Virus record (IMG/VR): IMGVR_UViG_3300033388_002964 | Location: 1-25,792 of that record | Strand: one strand, 5' to 3' | Length of the DNA: 25,792 bases | Source of the DNA: a virus | Part shown: positions 1 through 9,008 of the stretch, one piece after another | Layout of the letters: each line of letters starts with the position of its first letter | How positions within the stretch are numbered: position 1 is the stretch's first letter | Program-made: the position numbers and the translations under genes | Notes under the pieces: generated by a model | Database searches by the model: none | Seen by the model: only the letters and a program-made list of their open reading frames with translations | What the model was told of the DNA's origin: nothing

Positions 1-2919
1 ATGTCCATCATCTACGTACAAATCCCCTTTCTCATAAATAACATCAATAGGGGGCATATCATCAATATCACCTTTTAAAATATGCGCATTCTCTAAATCA
101 TCGTCCCATTTTATCTTTAATATTTCTGGATCTACTTTCTGAAATCCATTAACATATCCGAAAGCAATTTCATCACTCCAGTCTTCTCTGTAAAAGGCCT
201 GTGCAAATTTTTCTGGAGATTCATACTCTTTAGCTTTTTCTCTTAGTTGTGATTCTTTTTCTTCCCTTTCAACTTCTGATAATTGTGCCGGCTGTGCTAA
301 AGTCTGAGGATCAACTGCTTCCGCTGTACCTTCTTGGAACTGTGTCATTCGTTCATCTGAGAATAGATTATCAAATACTCCAATAATCTCTGGAGATAAT
401 GTTTTGATCTTCCGGATACCGTCATAGATACTTTTAAGAAATTCCGCGAACTGCTGGAAGATACTCTTCATCTCTTCATGTTGAGTATCACCATTCCAGA
501 TATAATCCTCAAAACCTTCTGCAAAAGCTTCTTCCATCTTAACAGTCCAAACACCGTTCGTTGCAGTATCACCTGATTGGAGCTCTGCCCATGTTGTTGC
601 AGTCGTTAATTCTTCCGCGGTCAGTTCTTTCCGGAAGATATGCCCAAGCTCGTGTACCCATGAGGAAAAGTCTGTCTTCTCTGTTGCATGAAAGATTGCT
701 TTTCCGTCTTCAAAATGTACAGCTGCCCTGCCCGTTTTGCCCTGTCCAAGAAGTCCTTCCAGGCTCCCTCTTGGTGCAAATACTTCCGGTGCGAAGTTCT
801 GGTCAATCCATTCCTGGGGAGTAATCCCCAACTTGTTTGCTCTGATTTCTATCAGTGCTATAGAAGATTGCACTTCTTTGTCCGTAAATTGGGGTAAAGC
901 TGTCTTAACTTTTGTCCTGAATATCTGTCCTTCTGGTGTATTTATAAACTCATCCCTTGCTGCTTCCGGTTCTGCTATCCGGGCCTGGAACTCTTCTGGA
1001 GTCATCTTGAAAGGTTTTTCAGTCTCTACTCGGAAAGTCTCCTTACCTGCTTCCAGATCTGCAATTCCTTCCCTGCGGATCTGGATATCTTCCCTGGTCT
1101 GCTGCAGGTCATTATTCAGGGTATCAATCTGCTCCTGGGTACTTTCAGGATTCTCTTTCAATGCTGTTATCTGCGCCTTTACATCTTCTTCATGCTGCAG
1201 GGCTGTTGCAAGGTCACTCTGGAAAATATCAAGCTGTGCATTAATCTTCCTGACATTAACATCCAAATCCTCAACTGATCTCCGGACAACTTCTAATTGA
1301 TCTGTTTTATTTGTAAAAGTCAGTTTCTTCCCGGGGTAAGTTTCCTGTAACTCTGAAATAGCCTGTAATGCTGCCCTGGAATCTTCAATAGTTACACTGT
1401 TCACCAGGATCTCATCTGAAGAAGTTGTGTACTTAACAGCTCCTATTTGTTCGCCTTCAATATTCTTAGCGGTCACAGTTGTTGCAGTTACATCTATTTT
1501 CGCCTTATCAACAGTCTTGGCTTTTTCTTCATCCAGCATTATCTGAAGAGTCTGGTCAAAGTCTTCATCACGGAATTCCGCAATGGTATCTGCTGTGGTT
1601 TTTTGTGGTTCCACTCCCTGCTTTTTCTTCTCGGTATTAAACTCATCAATCCCCTGCTGTACAGAAGATCTGATTGTACCGGGTAAAGAAATAAGTAACT
1701 GTGCATTAAAGGTTTTTGAAATAATATCTTCCCACATTCGAAGATAATCTTCCTGTGTTGCCAGGGGAAGCTGTGAGCCTGTAATCTGGTTACTCATTGC
1801 CTTTGAGACTTCAGAAGAATACATTTCTATATTTTCCTGCATAAACTCCTGGATTATCTCTGTTGAAACATTGCCGGCATACTTTGAACCAAACCTGATT
1901 GCTGTATTTGTAACTGCGCCTGTTACCTGTAGCTTCCTGAGAGCTGCTGAACTGGCCTTCTCGACAGCTTTACCAAGAAAAGAGTTACCAGTTATCAGAA
2001 CATCCAAACTGAGTCTTTCAAGGGCTGATGATGCAAGGCCGCCTATTAGGGCTCCTGCTACTGCATACGGGTAAGGTGTCCGGTTCCCGTCTTTATCTTC
2101 TGATCTCCATGTATCCAGAAATATTCCACCGCTGGTTATTTCCATGGTTTTAACAGAAGATCCCCATTTAAAAGCCGCTACTCCTGCCGCGAACGCTGCC
2201 GTGGGAACCGTTACAACCTCTTCAGGAATTAAAACCTGCGGTCCTGCCTGTCCTAATGCTGCCGCAATTCCCCCCGCTGCTGCTCCCGCCGGGATTGCTG
2301 CACCCATGCCTGCGTTCATTATCTCCATTGTAAAGGGAAGTATTCCAGCTGCATCACTGAACATCTGCGTAACAAAACCATATTCAAAAGGATCATATGC
2401 AGGTTTTTGGTCTTCAATGGCTTCTATTTGCGCCATTAAATCTTCATTGTAGGGGTCAAGCATTAGCTGAAATCCTATTTCAGCCTGGTCCATTTCAAGA
2501 TTTGCCCTGGACCATGATTCCTGAATAGTCTTTAAATTGCTCGTGGATGGAGCTGTTTTGACTCCCAGATATTTTTCTGTAAAATAATCATGATTCTTAT
2601 ATATTTCTGCAACCGGTATCCCGTAAATCTGTGAGAAAAGTTCCGCTGTAGCAAGCCTGCTACCAGCCCCACCGGGATCTGCTGAAATAGAATCCAGTAC
2701 AATCTGCGCTGCATCATTTTGACTTTGGATCTCTCCACCGTCAAAAATAACAGTTGAACCTGGAGGCATAGTTTTCTGCAGGGGAACTGGATCAATAGGA
2801 GCTGCTGGATCAAATACTACTGTTGAACCTTCAGGAAGAAGAAAGTTTCTCTCCTGCTGGTTCCCTGGCTGTATTCCGGATCTGTCTAATCTTACTGATG
2901 GTTCTTTAAGTTCTGGCAT
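1..2919 (-). CDS. Giant internal virion (ejection) protein with zincin peptidase and ParB-like domains, partial
   Basis: The frame is open from an ATG at 2919 to the window edge: 973 codons without a stop, and the C-terminus lies outside. The ATG overlaps the stop of the preceding ejection-protein gene (TAATG), and its place at the end of a gp14/gp15-like series marks it as the T7 gp16 analogue. Visible parts are: an Ala/Gly-rich hydrophobic stretch (about 186-305) that could insert into a membrane; a long Gln/Glu-rich coiled coil (about 543-625); a zincin motif HELGH at 756-760 followed by EEAFAEGFEDY near 796-806, which can supply the third zinc ligand; and, in the last 20 residues, PPIDVIYEKG...YVDDGH, which looks like the start of a ParB/sulfiredoxin-fold domain. 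Families with this make-up are known as polyvalent proteins, delivered with phage DNA. The peptidase call is from the motif; ejection is inferred from position. T7 gp16 carries a transglycosylase instead, which I do not see here. Confidence 0.8.
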   Translation of the reverse strand, partial: MPELKEPSVRLDRSGIQPGNQQERNFLLPEGSTVVFDPAAPIDPVPLQKTMPPGSTVIFDGGEIQSQNDAAQIVLDSISADPGGAGSRLATAELFSQIYGIPVAEIYKNHDYFTEKYLGVKTAPSTSNLKTIQESWSRANLEMDQAEIGFQLMLDPYNEDLMAQIEAIEDQKPAYDPFEYGFVTQMFSDAAGILPFTMEIMNAGMGAAIPAGAAAGGIAAALGQAGPQVLIPEEVVTVPTAAFAAGVAAFKWGSSVKTMEITSGGIFLDTWRSEDKDGNRTPYPYAVAGALIGGLASSALERLSLDVLITGNSFLGKAVEKASSAALRKLQVTGAVTNTAIRFGSKYAGNVSTEIIQEFMQENIEMYSSEVSKAMSNQITGSQLPLATQEDYLRMWEDIISKTFNAQLLISLPGTIRSSVQQGIDEFNTEKKKQGVEPQKTTADTIAEFRDEDFDQTLQIMLDEEKAKTVDKAKIDVTATTVTAKNIEGEQIGAVKYTTSSDEILVNSVTIEDSRAALQAISELQETYPGKKLTFTNKTDQLEVVRRSVEDLDVNVRKINAQLDIFQSDLATALQHEEDVKAQITALKENPESTQEQIDTLNNDLQQTREDIQIRREGIADLEAGKETFRVETEKPFKMTPEEFQARIAEPEAARDEFINTPEGQIFRTKVKTALPQFTDKEVQSSIALIEIRANKLGITPQEWIDQNFAPEVFAPRGSLEGLLGQGKTGRAAVHFEDGKAIFHATEKTDFSSWVHELGHIFRKELTAEELTTATTWAELQSGDTATNGVWTVKMEEAFAEGFEDYIWNGDTQHEEMKSIFQQFAEFLKSIYDGIRKIKTLSPEIIGVFDNLFSDERMTQFQEGTAEAVDPQTLAQPAQLSEVEREEKESQLREKAKEYESPEKFAQAFYREDWSDEIAFGYVNGFQKVDPEILKIKWDDDLENAHILKGDIDDMPPIDVIYEKGDLYVDDGH

Positions 2920-4901
2920 TAGTTTGTCCCTGATCGTGGAAGCCTGTTGACATTTATAGGTATAAGAGCTGGTGCATTTGCAAAATCGGGTATAGGTGAG
3001 CCTCCTGTTTTTGCTTCTGGAGTCAAGAAATCAATAACTTTATCAAGTATTCCCGGACCCTTCTCTGGTTCTTCAACTGCCTGGTAAAGATGAAATACAT
3101 CCTCACCATTCCGAGTACCAAAATACTTATACCATCCAAGAATCTTTTTATCAGCACTTTCCATCCTAAGTGAAAACAATTCATTATTCTCATTCTGATA
3201 CATCGGATATCCATCTCTGTGCATCACAATTCTCATATTTGCTGCATTCATTCCAAGTTCTTTTACTGCAAGCTGCTTCCCTGATTCTGTAAAAGCTACA
3301 ACATCAAGATTCCTGTCAATATTACTCTGTTGTGCACTATTTAATTTCTCATAAGATCTACCATAAGCATTTCTGGAAAGAGATTCCTGCAGGTCTGCTG
3401 CTGTGGAAGGAGTAGGATCTGAGAAATATGTATTAAGCTTTTCAGGTTGCACTATTCCAATCAACCTGCCGGCCTCTGCTTCTATTGCCAGTTCTTCATA
3501 ACCGCTTATACTCCGGACATCTTTGAAATACTTTGCTTGACTCCCGTATATTTGTCTAATAGATTCATCAAACTTTATATTACCTTTTTCTGTTATCTGA
3601 TTATCAAGCCATTTATTTAAAGCATCTGTATCCTGAAGATTCTGATTATCCGGTCTAATAGCTCCCAATGCATCCGACTCCGCATATTGAACAAAATTCT
3701 GTTCCAATGCCAGTTTATCTGCATCAGTATATATTTTAGGATCAAGATCGTTTATCCGTTCAATCACTCCCTGAACAACTGGATTGAATACAGTGGTTCC
3801 AGCTTTTCTCTTTTCAAAAAGTAATGCTGAATACTTCGTATAATCATTAAAAGAAAGCTTATCTTCATCTCTGTATTTTCTCAGAGCGTTTGAAAACTCT
3901 GTAGCTGTCCCTGTAACAGAAAGATTTTCTATATCAAGCTGTGCTGAAGTATCTGATTTATCCGGTCTGTCATCATTTAATCCCTGTTTCCGTTTACCAT
4001 CATAGAAATACCAGTCTCTCCTTAAATCTTCCTGGTCATCCCCTGATAATACTGAAAGCTGTCCGGAAACGAGCTGTTGATTTAGTTCTTCAATAGTATT
4101 GTACTGCCCTGTAAATATCTGATTACCTGCAGCCTTAACAAGATTTTCATCCCTGGCTTTTACAGTTTCAGCCTCTTTTAATATTGCTGCTTCTCTGTTG
4201 GCTTCAAGTACCCTGATATTCTCATTTCTCTGTTCTGTGGTCAAATTTCCCTGTTCTCTTGTGAATTGAATAGATTCCTCAAAAGGTAGTGATTGAGCTT
4301 CTGCAAGTGCTTTTTGCTGGTCTACGTATCCAGTAAGAGCATCAACCTTGCTCCGGTCAAACAATCCTGTGACTTGCCCTTCTTCTATATATCCCTTTGC
4401 AGTTGCAAAATTTCCCTGCTGTGTCATAAACTCAATGCTGTCAACCATGTTATTACCCATGACAACGATATCTTCATCTATGGCCCTGTTAACAACTGAG
4501 CTGCGCTGATCTTCGGAAGCACCCTGCCACCATGAAGACATATCTTCCTGGAGTTGTTTATTATCTATTTTTCCTATTATGTCATTCTGGATCTTTTCGG
4601 AAAAATCGTTCCAGCTTCTTTCTTGTGCTCGTACAAAATCCTCACCCTCTTTCTGAACAACTGGAGTTTCTTTAAGTGATTCAAAATATAAATTAGCTTC
4701 CCTTTTAATTGCCGTTTCTGTATCTGTTTTGCCTGATGTATATTTAGCCTGTTCATACTGCTGCGCAAACTTACCAGCAACACCGGCAGCTGCCTGTGCA
4801 AACTGACCTATGGCAGCTGGCAATTGACTCTGAGGAGCTACAACACCTGTAACAGGATTAGGTAATCCTACCCGTTTTTGCAATACATTTATCTTAGCCA
4901 T
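2919..4901 (-). CDS. Internal virion protein, gp15-like
   Basis: A 660-residue, largely helical, Gln/Glu/Asn-rich protein without signal peptide or obvious enzyme motif. The N-terminus has an Ala-rich segment (about 28-50) followed by long polar helices through about residue 260; the C-terminus ends in a Pro-rich tail. In T7-like phages the middle ejection protein (gp15) lies between gp14 and gp16 and forms the periplasmic part of the DNA channel. Position and size fit this role: a gp14-like gene lies 9 bp upstream and the giant gene overlaps its stop by one base. The assignment rests on gene order and composition rather than a diagnostic motif. It could equally be described as a podoviral virion protein of unknown function. 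Confidence 0.7.
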   Translation of the reverse strand: MAKINVLQKRVGLPNPVTGVVAPQSQLPAAIGQFAQAAAGVAGKFAQQYEQAKYTSGKTDTETAIKREANLYFESLKETPVVQKEGEDFVRAQERSWNDFSEKIQNDIIGKIDNKQLQEDMSSWWQGASEDQRSSVVNRAIDEDIVVMGNNMVDSIEFMTQQGNFATAKGYIEEGQVTGLFDRSKVDALTGYVDQQKALAEAQSLPFEESIQFTREQGNLTTEQRNENIRVLEANREAAILKEAETVKARDENLVKAAGNQIFTGQYNTIEELNQQLVSGQLSVLSGDDQEDLRRDWYFYDGKRKQGLNDDRPDKSDTSAQLDIENLSVTGTATEFSNALRKYRDEDKLSFNDYTKYSALLFEKRKAGTTVFNPVVQGVIERINDLDPKIYTDADKLALEQNFVQYAESDALGAIRPDNQNLQDTDALNKWLDNQITEKGNIKFDESIRQIYGSQAKYFKDVRSISGYEELAIEAEAGRLIGIVQPEKLNTYFSDPTPSTAADLQESLSRNAYGRSYEKLNSAQQSNIDRNLDVVAFTESGKQLAVKELGMNAANMRIVMHRDGYPMYQNENNELFSLRMESADKKILGWYKYFGTRNGEDVFHLYQAVEEPEKGPGILDKVIDFLTPEAKTGGSPIPDFANAPALIPINVNRLPRSGTN

Positions 4902-4910
4902 GCCAGCTCC

Positions 4911-5354
4911 TTATTGTTTGAAGAATCCACTATTGCCAAATCCGGTCAAGAATGTTGAACCTCCACCCAAAATACCTCCAAGAAACGCACCTTGACCTTG
5001 TTTTCTAAAGGCTGCAGCTTGATTCCCTGCCAGTGTTGCTGCATTTTCTCCAGCTTCCTGTATCCTTTTCACATCCTGTTCAAGATTTTCTTCACTCTTT
5101 TTCATTACTGCCAAAGGGCTACCAGTATCAAGCTGTACACCTGCAGAAGCAAAACCCACCCTTTGACCTGAAAGGAATGATTCACCTTGTTCTCTAAACC
5201 GTTCCGCTTGATCAAGAGCTGAAGCTTTAGCAAAAGCTCCTTGTTGTTCTGTAATGTCTGCTTGAGATTCAGCTTGTTTTTTTGCCGAAATACCACCTGC
5301 TATTGCAGATACTCCACTTATTACTGCTCCTGCTATTAATATACCTGTAGCCAT
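4911..5354 (-). CDS. Internal virion protein, gp14-like
   Basis: A 147-residue protein with a short hydrophobic Gly/Ala N-terminus (about 4-22) that could span a membrane, a long amphipathic helical middle rich in Gln, Ala and Glu (24-120) and a Gly/Phe-rich C-terminus (about 122-147). This pattern, with the phrase GVQLDTGSPLAV in the middle, is typical of T7 gp14-type ejection proteins, which make the outer-membrane pore for genome entry. It begins directly on the stop of the preceding small gene and is followed by the gp15-like and gp16-like genes, completing the ejection set in the usual order. Confidence 0.75.
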   Translation of the reverse strand: MATGILIAGAVISGVSAIAGGISAKKQAESQADITEQQGAFAKASALDQAERFREQGESFLSGQRVGFASAGVQLDTGSPLAVMKKSEENLEQDVKRIQEAGENAATLAGNQAAAFRKQGQGAFLGGILGGGSTFLTGFGNSGFFKQ

Positions 5355-5611
5355 TATGATGCCTCCACCATATCGTATGTTTTTTTGAATATATGAGGCT
5401 TACGTGGATAAAACTTTCTTTCCTTATCAAATGGTTCTTTGATTATATAGTCACCAGGGCTCACTTCCATAATACCTTCGGATGTTATTATATTAGGATA
5501 CTTTAATTTATTATCATAGTTACCCTCAATAAACTCCCTGCACTCTTTGTAATTATCACCATCAAAAATTATAGCTTCAACCACTATCGGTTTCTTTCTG
5601 TATTTAGCCAT
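5354..5611 (-). CDS. PGDYIIK-motif phage protein (cargo gene in tail operon)
   Basis: This 85-residue protein starts MAKYRKKPIVVEAIIFDG, has MEVSPGDYIIKEP in the middle and ends with FYPRKPHIFKKTYDMVE. It belongs to a widespread family of small phage proteins recognisable by the PGDYII(K/R)G core and the terminal KPxIFxxTYE. Its role is not established to my knowledge. The gene is tightly placed (its ATG lies on the stop of the gp13-like gene, and its own stop meets the gp14-like start) but it has no counterpart in the T7 tail order. I read it as an accessory gene carried in the late operon. Confidence 0.75.
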   Translation of the reverse strand: MAKYRKKPIVVEAIIFDGDNYKECREFIEGNYDNKLKYPNIITSEGIMEVSPGDYIIKEPFDKERKFYPRKPHIFKKTYDMVEAS

Positions 5612-6003
5612 TATGATACCCTCGCCATTATATGATAATCTTTCCCATAAGCATATTTTCTCATTGTTCCTTCAATCTCCATCCCAAGATGCTTATTAAA
5701 TCCAACTGAAACAGAATCAACAATTACATGTGATTGGAGTCTGTGATAAGGATAATCATTAAATACCATATCAAATAACCTCTTTATTGCGTTAAACGCT
5801 CCAGGCCATTCTATTGCTGGCTCCTTGAATAATATCCATATCTCCCCGACACCCGGAATAATATTCTCAATCCCTGCGTAAAAAATGATCTTATGCTCAA
5901 AATAACCTTTAAATAAATCCCTGTGGATTCCTTCCATCATTGGAAAATCAACTTCCGGTGAGGTTTCTTCCTGATCCACAACCATTATATTTATCTTTCT
6001 CAT
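5611..6003 (-). CDS. gp13-like GNAT-fold virion-associated protein
   Basis: A 130-residue protein. Its C-terminal half (about 50-128) has the layout of the acetyltransferase-like fold seen in T7 gp13 and related podoviral proteins: a hydrophobic strand with GEIWILF, a helix, HRLQSHVIVDS, then HLGMEIEGTMRKYAYGKDYHIMARV, matching the usual LGFxxEGxxRxxxxDGxDxxxYA ending. The acetyl-CoA loop of true GNAT enzymes is not obvious, so catalysis is doubtful. It overlaps the stop of the nozzle gene by 4 bp (ATGA). In T7, gp13 is needed for assembly of the internal virion complex, and the neighbouring genes here are the ejection proteins. Confidence 0.65.
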   Translation of the reverse strand: MRKINIMVVDQEETSPEVDFPMMEGIHRDLFKGYFEHKIIFYAGIENIIPGVGEIWILFKEPAIEWPGAFNAIKRLFDMVFNDYPYHRLQSHVIVDSVSVGFNKHLGMEIEGTMRKYAYGKDYHIMARVS

Positions 6004-7691
6004 CTGTTAAAGGTCATCTCCACAACCATTGCCAATACTGTTAAAGGAAGAGGATCATTCTGAATAATAGTAATTTCCTGCTTTTCGCTGAAATTAGCAT
6101 CTATAGCATTATCTTTATCACCAGTAAAAAGATCTGTTTCACCTTCATAATTGATATCAACATATTTATCATCTACCCCAACTCGTCCACCTTGAGAATT
6201 ATAAAGCCTTAAAAGAGCTTTCCCAATATTCCTGGTTGATCCCATGGTTGAACTACCAGGAATCTCTATGCTTACTGGTGTTAAGGTTCCAATAAAAGGA
6301 AGTCCTGCTGTAATTGTTGTTGCTGTTCCGGTAATAGGTACTTTCCCACCTGAAACTGTCTGCTGTGTTTGGACAACTCCATCTGCCAATATTGAAACAA
6401 CTTCACCTTCAAGGTGATCTAGTCCATCTATTTCAGTTAATCCAACACCTACTTTTGTATATGAAGCATCATTGAATACAGCCTGGGCAAGTACTCCAAA
6501 GTCTCTTTTATTAAACTTCTCGATATACCGAATATCTGATCCTTGAATATTTCGCTTTATAGTAAAATAAACCTGATCTTCTCCATCCTGACCGGGAAGA
6601 ACGGCAACACTTTCAAACTCTCCGTCTGTAATATGTCTATGCCAGCCAGCAACACCCATAATTCTATCATATGTCATTCCGACTAAAACACCATCATCAC
6701 GTACACACCATAAGATAGGGTCCGGAGCCTGTTGATAGTCATATTCAACTATACCACTCTCTGAAATATGATCAGCAAAGAATGTAAGATCCGGAGCCTG
6801 ATAGGTTTGATTATCATTTGAATAAACAAATTCTCTCAGTTTCCGTCTTCCTCTCTGGAGGAAAATAACAGCATCAGATATTGCTACCGCATTTATAGCA
6901 GCTGATCCATAAGCTGATTGCCTGAATACCTGAATATTCCCTGCGGATACTCCCTGCATAAACAGGAGCTCTGAAGTCTTCGCACCTACTAAAAGAATAT
7001 CCTTATCCAGCAACCATCTAACCTGAGAAGATTTATCCGTAGCTAAAGTAAAAGCATAAGCAGCCGCGGATAAGGTTGGATCTTGAGTCATGTCCTCATA
7101 ACTGCCAATAACAGAGCCCCATATTGTCTGAGGTTGTTTTTCACTACCACCAAGTACAAGCCTTTGATCTTGAAAAGCACATGCAGCAGGGTATTCTCCC
7201 GGTGCGGACCATGGAGAATCTGTGAAAGTAACAGTTGCGTCCCACAACCAGGTAGTTCCGTCATAACTGATTTTTGCTACATCATAGCCGATATGTGTAA
7301 AATACATCACTCCTTCTGTTTGGACATACTGTATTTCAAACAGATCTGCTTCTAGATATGAAGTAAGAAACTCAGCTCCACCGCCGTAAATAGTAGTCAA
7401 CAGAACATCGTTCTTCCATACTCGGAGATACAGATTTCCAACTTCCAAGATAAACTGCTCACTGTCATTGACATCAAAAGGGATAAGTCTACATTTTTTA
7501 TCTGTGTATTTTGGCTGCCCTACATAAACTGTTCCGGGCCTCACCTCTGCACCACCCTGAGCCACCATGACGAAGTTTTCCATGGTTTTACATCCCTGAT
7601 AATATCCAGGGATATCTACACGCCCAGTTATCCTGTCAGAGAATTCACCTTTGGAAAAGTTGTTTAATATTACATTAAGTTTTTGTGCCAT
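6000..7691 (-). CDS. Tail nozzle / tail tubular protein B-like (gp12-like)
   Basis: A 563-residue protein. The first 65 residues carry the signature of podoviral nozzle or stabilisation proteins: an Asn-Phe-(S/T)-x-G-E-(F/L)-S start, GRVDIPGYYQGC, then TMENFVMVAQGGAEVRPGT. The rest is beta-rich, as expected of the propeller-like nozzle domains. In T7-type tails this protein (gp12) forms the lower ring that holds back the DNA and contacts the fibres. It starts on the stop of the gp11-like gene, so the two tail genes are translationally coupled, as in related phages. The N-terminal motif is distinctive and I am confident of the family. Confidence 0.85.
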   Translation of the reverse strand: MAQKLNVILNNFSKGEFSDRITGRVDIPGYYQGCKTMENFVMVAQGGAEVRPGTVYVGQPKYTDKKCRLIPFDVNDSEQFILEVGNLYLRVWKNDVLLTTIYGGGAEFLTSYLEADLFEIQYVQTEGVMYFTHIGYDVAKISYDGTTWLWDATVTFTDSPWSAPGEYPAACAFQDQRLVLGGSEKQPQTIWGSVIGSYEDMTQDPTLSAAAYAFTLATDKSSQVRWLLDKDILLVGAKTSELLFMQGVSAGNIQVFRQSAYGSAAINAVAISDAVIFLQRGRRKLREFVYSNDNQTYQAPDLTFFADHISESGIVEYDYQQAPDPILWCVRDDGVLVGMTYDRIMGVAGWHRHITDGEFESVAVLPGQDGEDQVYFTIKRNIQGSDIRYIEKFNKRDFGVLAQAVFNDASYTKVGVGLTEIDGLDHLEGEVVSILADGVVQTQQTVSGGKVPITGTATTITAGLPFIGTLTPVSIEIPGSSTMGSTRNIGKALLRLYNSQGGRVGVDDKYVDINYEGETDLFTGDKDNAIDANFSEKQEITIIQNDPLPLTVLAMVVEMTFNR

Positions 7692-8284
7692 TAATCAGTC
7701 CACCATATATTAGGCTGGTCATCCTGTCTGGAAGTTGAACCGTCCCGCTGTTTTGCGTTTTCATATGCTATAGAGAATTCCTGAACTATCATCTGGAATA
7801 ACTGTGCATCCTTTGTCAGAGACATACAAATTTTACTTGCAAGCCTTAAGTGTAAAGGAATTAGAAATAATTCGGGAAGTCCATCAACATCTGTAAACTG
7901 TTTAAGATATTTGATTGAGCATGGTGTTATGTCTGTATACAAAAATCCAGCCTCAATAATGTATTTAGAATCAGGCATATCTGCATAAGTCTCCCCTGCT
8001 TCATCAATCAAGGTAATGACTCGCATTACTACCGGGTCCAGGATTAAGTCAAACTTGTATTCAAAGGGTGTAAAGTTATCACCGGTATCAACGGTTAATG
8101 AATCCCTGGCAATTGCGAAGCTCCAATTATAATTCGTACTAAAGCTATCAATCAATTCATCCAGAGTTTGCTGGAAGAATTCATTGCATAGATCGGCTTC
8201 TTTCCCTGCGGGAGTCGTCACTGTTGTAAGCGGCTTTGCTCCCAGCCTCCGCAATGCTTTGTTATAAACATCTACAATTGCCAT
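7691..8284 (-). CDS. Tail tubular protein A-like (gp11-like head-tail adaptor)
   Basis: A 197-residue protein starting MAIVDVYNKALRRLGAKPL, followed by a helical segment with CNEFFQQTLDELIDSFxxNYNWSFA (about 33-57), a beta segment, and a C-terminal helix bundle (LPELFLIPLHLRLASKIC). This is the usual signature of the T7 gp11 family, the ring between portal and nozzle: N-terminal helices, then a 'dxLL...WxFA' type motif. It is followed without a gap by the gp12-like gene. A strong hairpin lies in the leader 15 bp upstream, so its expression may be set apart from that of the head genes. Confidence 0.85.
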   Translation of the reverse strand: MAIVDVYNKALRRLGAKPLTTVTTPAGKEADLCNEFFQQTLDELIDSFSTNYNWSFAIARDSLTVDTGDNFTPFEYKFDLILDPVVMRVITLIDEAGETYADMPDSKYIIEAGFLYTDITPCSIKYLKQFTDVDGLPELFLIPLHLRLASKICMSLTKDAQLFQMIVQEFSIAYENAKQRDGSTSRQDDQPNIWWTD

Positions 8285-8300
8285 AATTACCTCTTAAAAG

Positions 8301-8326
8301 GGGTGGTACCACCCATGGTACCACCC
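8301..8326 (-). terminator. Perfect 10-bp hairpin before the tail genes (partial terminator or processing site)
   Basis: Arms GGGTGGTACC and GGTACCACCC with a 6-nt loop (ATGGGT) form a perfect GC-rich stem. On the minus strand it is followed by CCTTTT, a short U-run. It lies between the last head gene and the tail genes, 17 bp upstream of the gp11-like start. A partial terminator, a stability element or an RNase processing site are all possible. Confidence 0.5.
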
Positions 8327-8342
8327 TAATCAATTCTTTCTT

Positions 8343-8585
8343 CTAATCATCATCATCTTCGGGCTGTACTTTAGCCTTTTTGAAATGATGAGGAATAAGC
8401 GTTCCCTTTGGAACCTTCAATTTACTGGGTCCACCAACATCGTTTTTATCCCGATACATCTGGATTCCATAGGTACATTTCTTCATGCAAATATACACTC
8501 CACCATCAGCTACAATGTAACCCTTTGGTGCTTTGGCTTTTTCAACCGGGGGTTTATTCCCGGTTGGTTTCTTCGGTGCTGCCAT
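8343..8585 (-). CDS. Small basic/acidic phage protein of the head module
   Basis: An 80-residue protein of unrecognised function. The first 22 residues are rich in Lys and Pro (starting MAAPKKPTGNKPP), the middle is a compact segment with two Cys (GGVYICMKKCTYGIQMY), and the tail ends in four Asp. ATG at 8585 is preceded by AAAGGAGTAAGTAAC. It sits 14 bp after the cement-protein gene and before the tail genes, a position where small head-completion or decoration proteins occur, but no motif proves that. Confidence 0.65.
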   Translation of the reverse strand: MAAPKKPTGNKPPVEKAKAPKGYIVADGGVYICMKKCTYGIQMYRDKNDVGGPSKLKVPKGTLIPHHFKKAKVQPEDDDD

Positions 8586-8599
8586 TGTTACTTACTCCT

Positions 8600-8995
8600 T
8601 TAGCTTACCGCAATATGTTCTTCGACGTCCGGAACAAGAGCTGCATAAAATGCTCCTGCGTCTGCACTTGTATTAACATCGTAATACATCCGGAGATACC
8701 TTTTAACTCCCAGGGGTACTCTGATTTTCATCAGTACTGCATTGGCTGTCATCTCTGCAAGCACAAAATTCTTAGTAAACAGTGTGGTTGTATCAGCATT
8801 GAAGTTGTCATCAGAAGTCTGGAAGCTAACATCAATTGAAACCGTAGCTCCAAAATCAGCAGGTCCAACTTTTAAAAACAGCCAGAGATTGTCATACATG
8901 CCGCCGGGTTTGATGTTATCAATTACAACAGCACTTGCAGCGTCAACGGTTACAGCCTGGTCATCAGACATAATTAAAGATTTATCAATTATCAT
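8600..8995 (-). CDS. Bbp16-family capsid cement protein
   Basis: A 131-residue, mostly beta protein starting MIIDKSLIMSDDQAVT, with DNLWLFLKVG (about 36-45), a central Thr/Ser-rich segment and a YLRMYYDV ending strand. The start, size and place immediately after the major capsid gene match the Bbp16-type cement (decoration) proteins of BPP-1-like podoviruses, jelly-roll proteins that clamp capsid vertices and subunits. The start is supported by AAAGGAGG 8 bp before the ATG. Family call from recall of the pattern, not from a search. Confidence 0.7.
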   Translation of the reverse strand: MIIDKSLIMSDDQAVTVDAASAVVIDNIKPGGMYDNLWLFLKVGPADFGATVSIDVSFQTSDDNFNADTTTLFTKNFVLAEMTANAVLMKIRVPLGVKRYLRMYYDVNTSADAGAFYAALVPDVEEHIAVS

Positions 8996-9008
8996 AGTGT
9001 GTCCTCCT

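Noticed and set aside
737-1300. 187-residue plus-strand frame
   Set aside because: It lies opposite the continuous 973-codon minus-strand gene, is Ser/Ile/Cys-rich with no motif, and has no ribosome binding site. It is a shadow.
8408-8839. 143-residue plus-strand frame
   Set aside because: Antisense to the cement-protein and small head genes; composition (His/Cys/Ser-rich) is that of a shadow frame.
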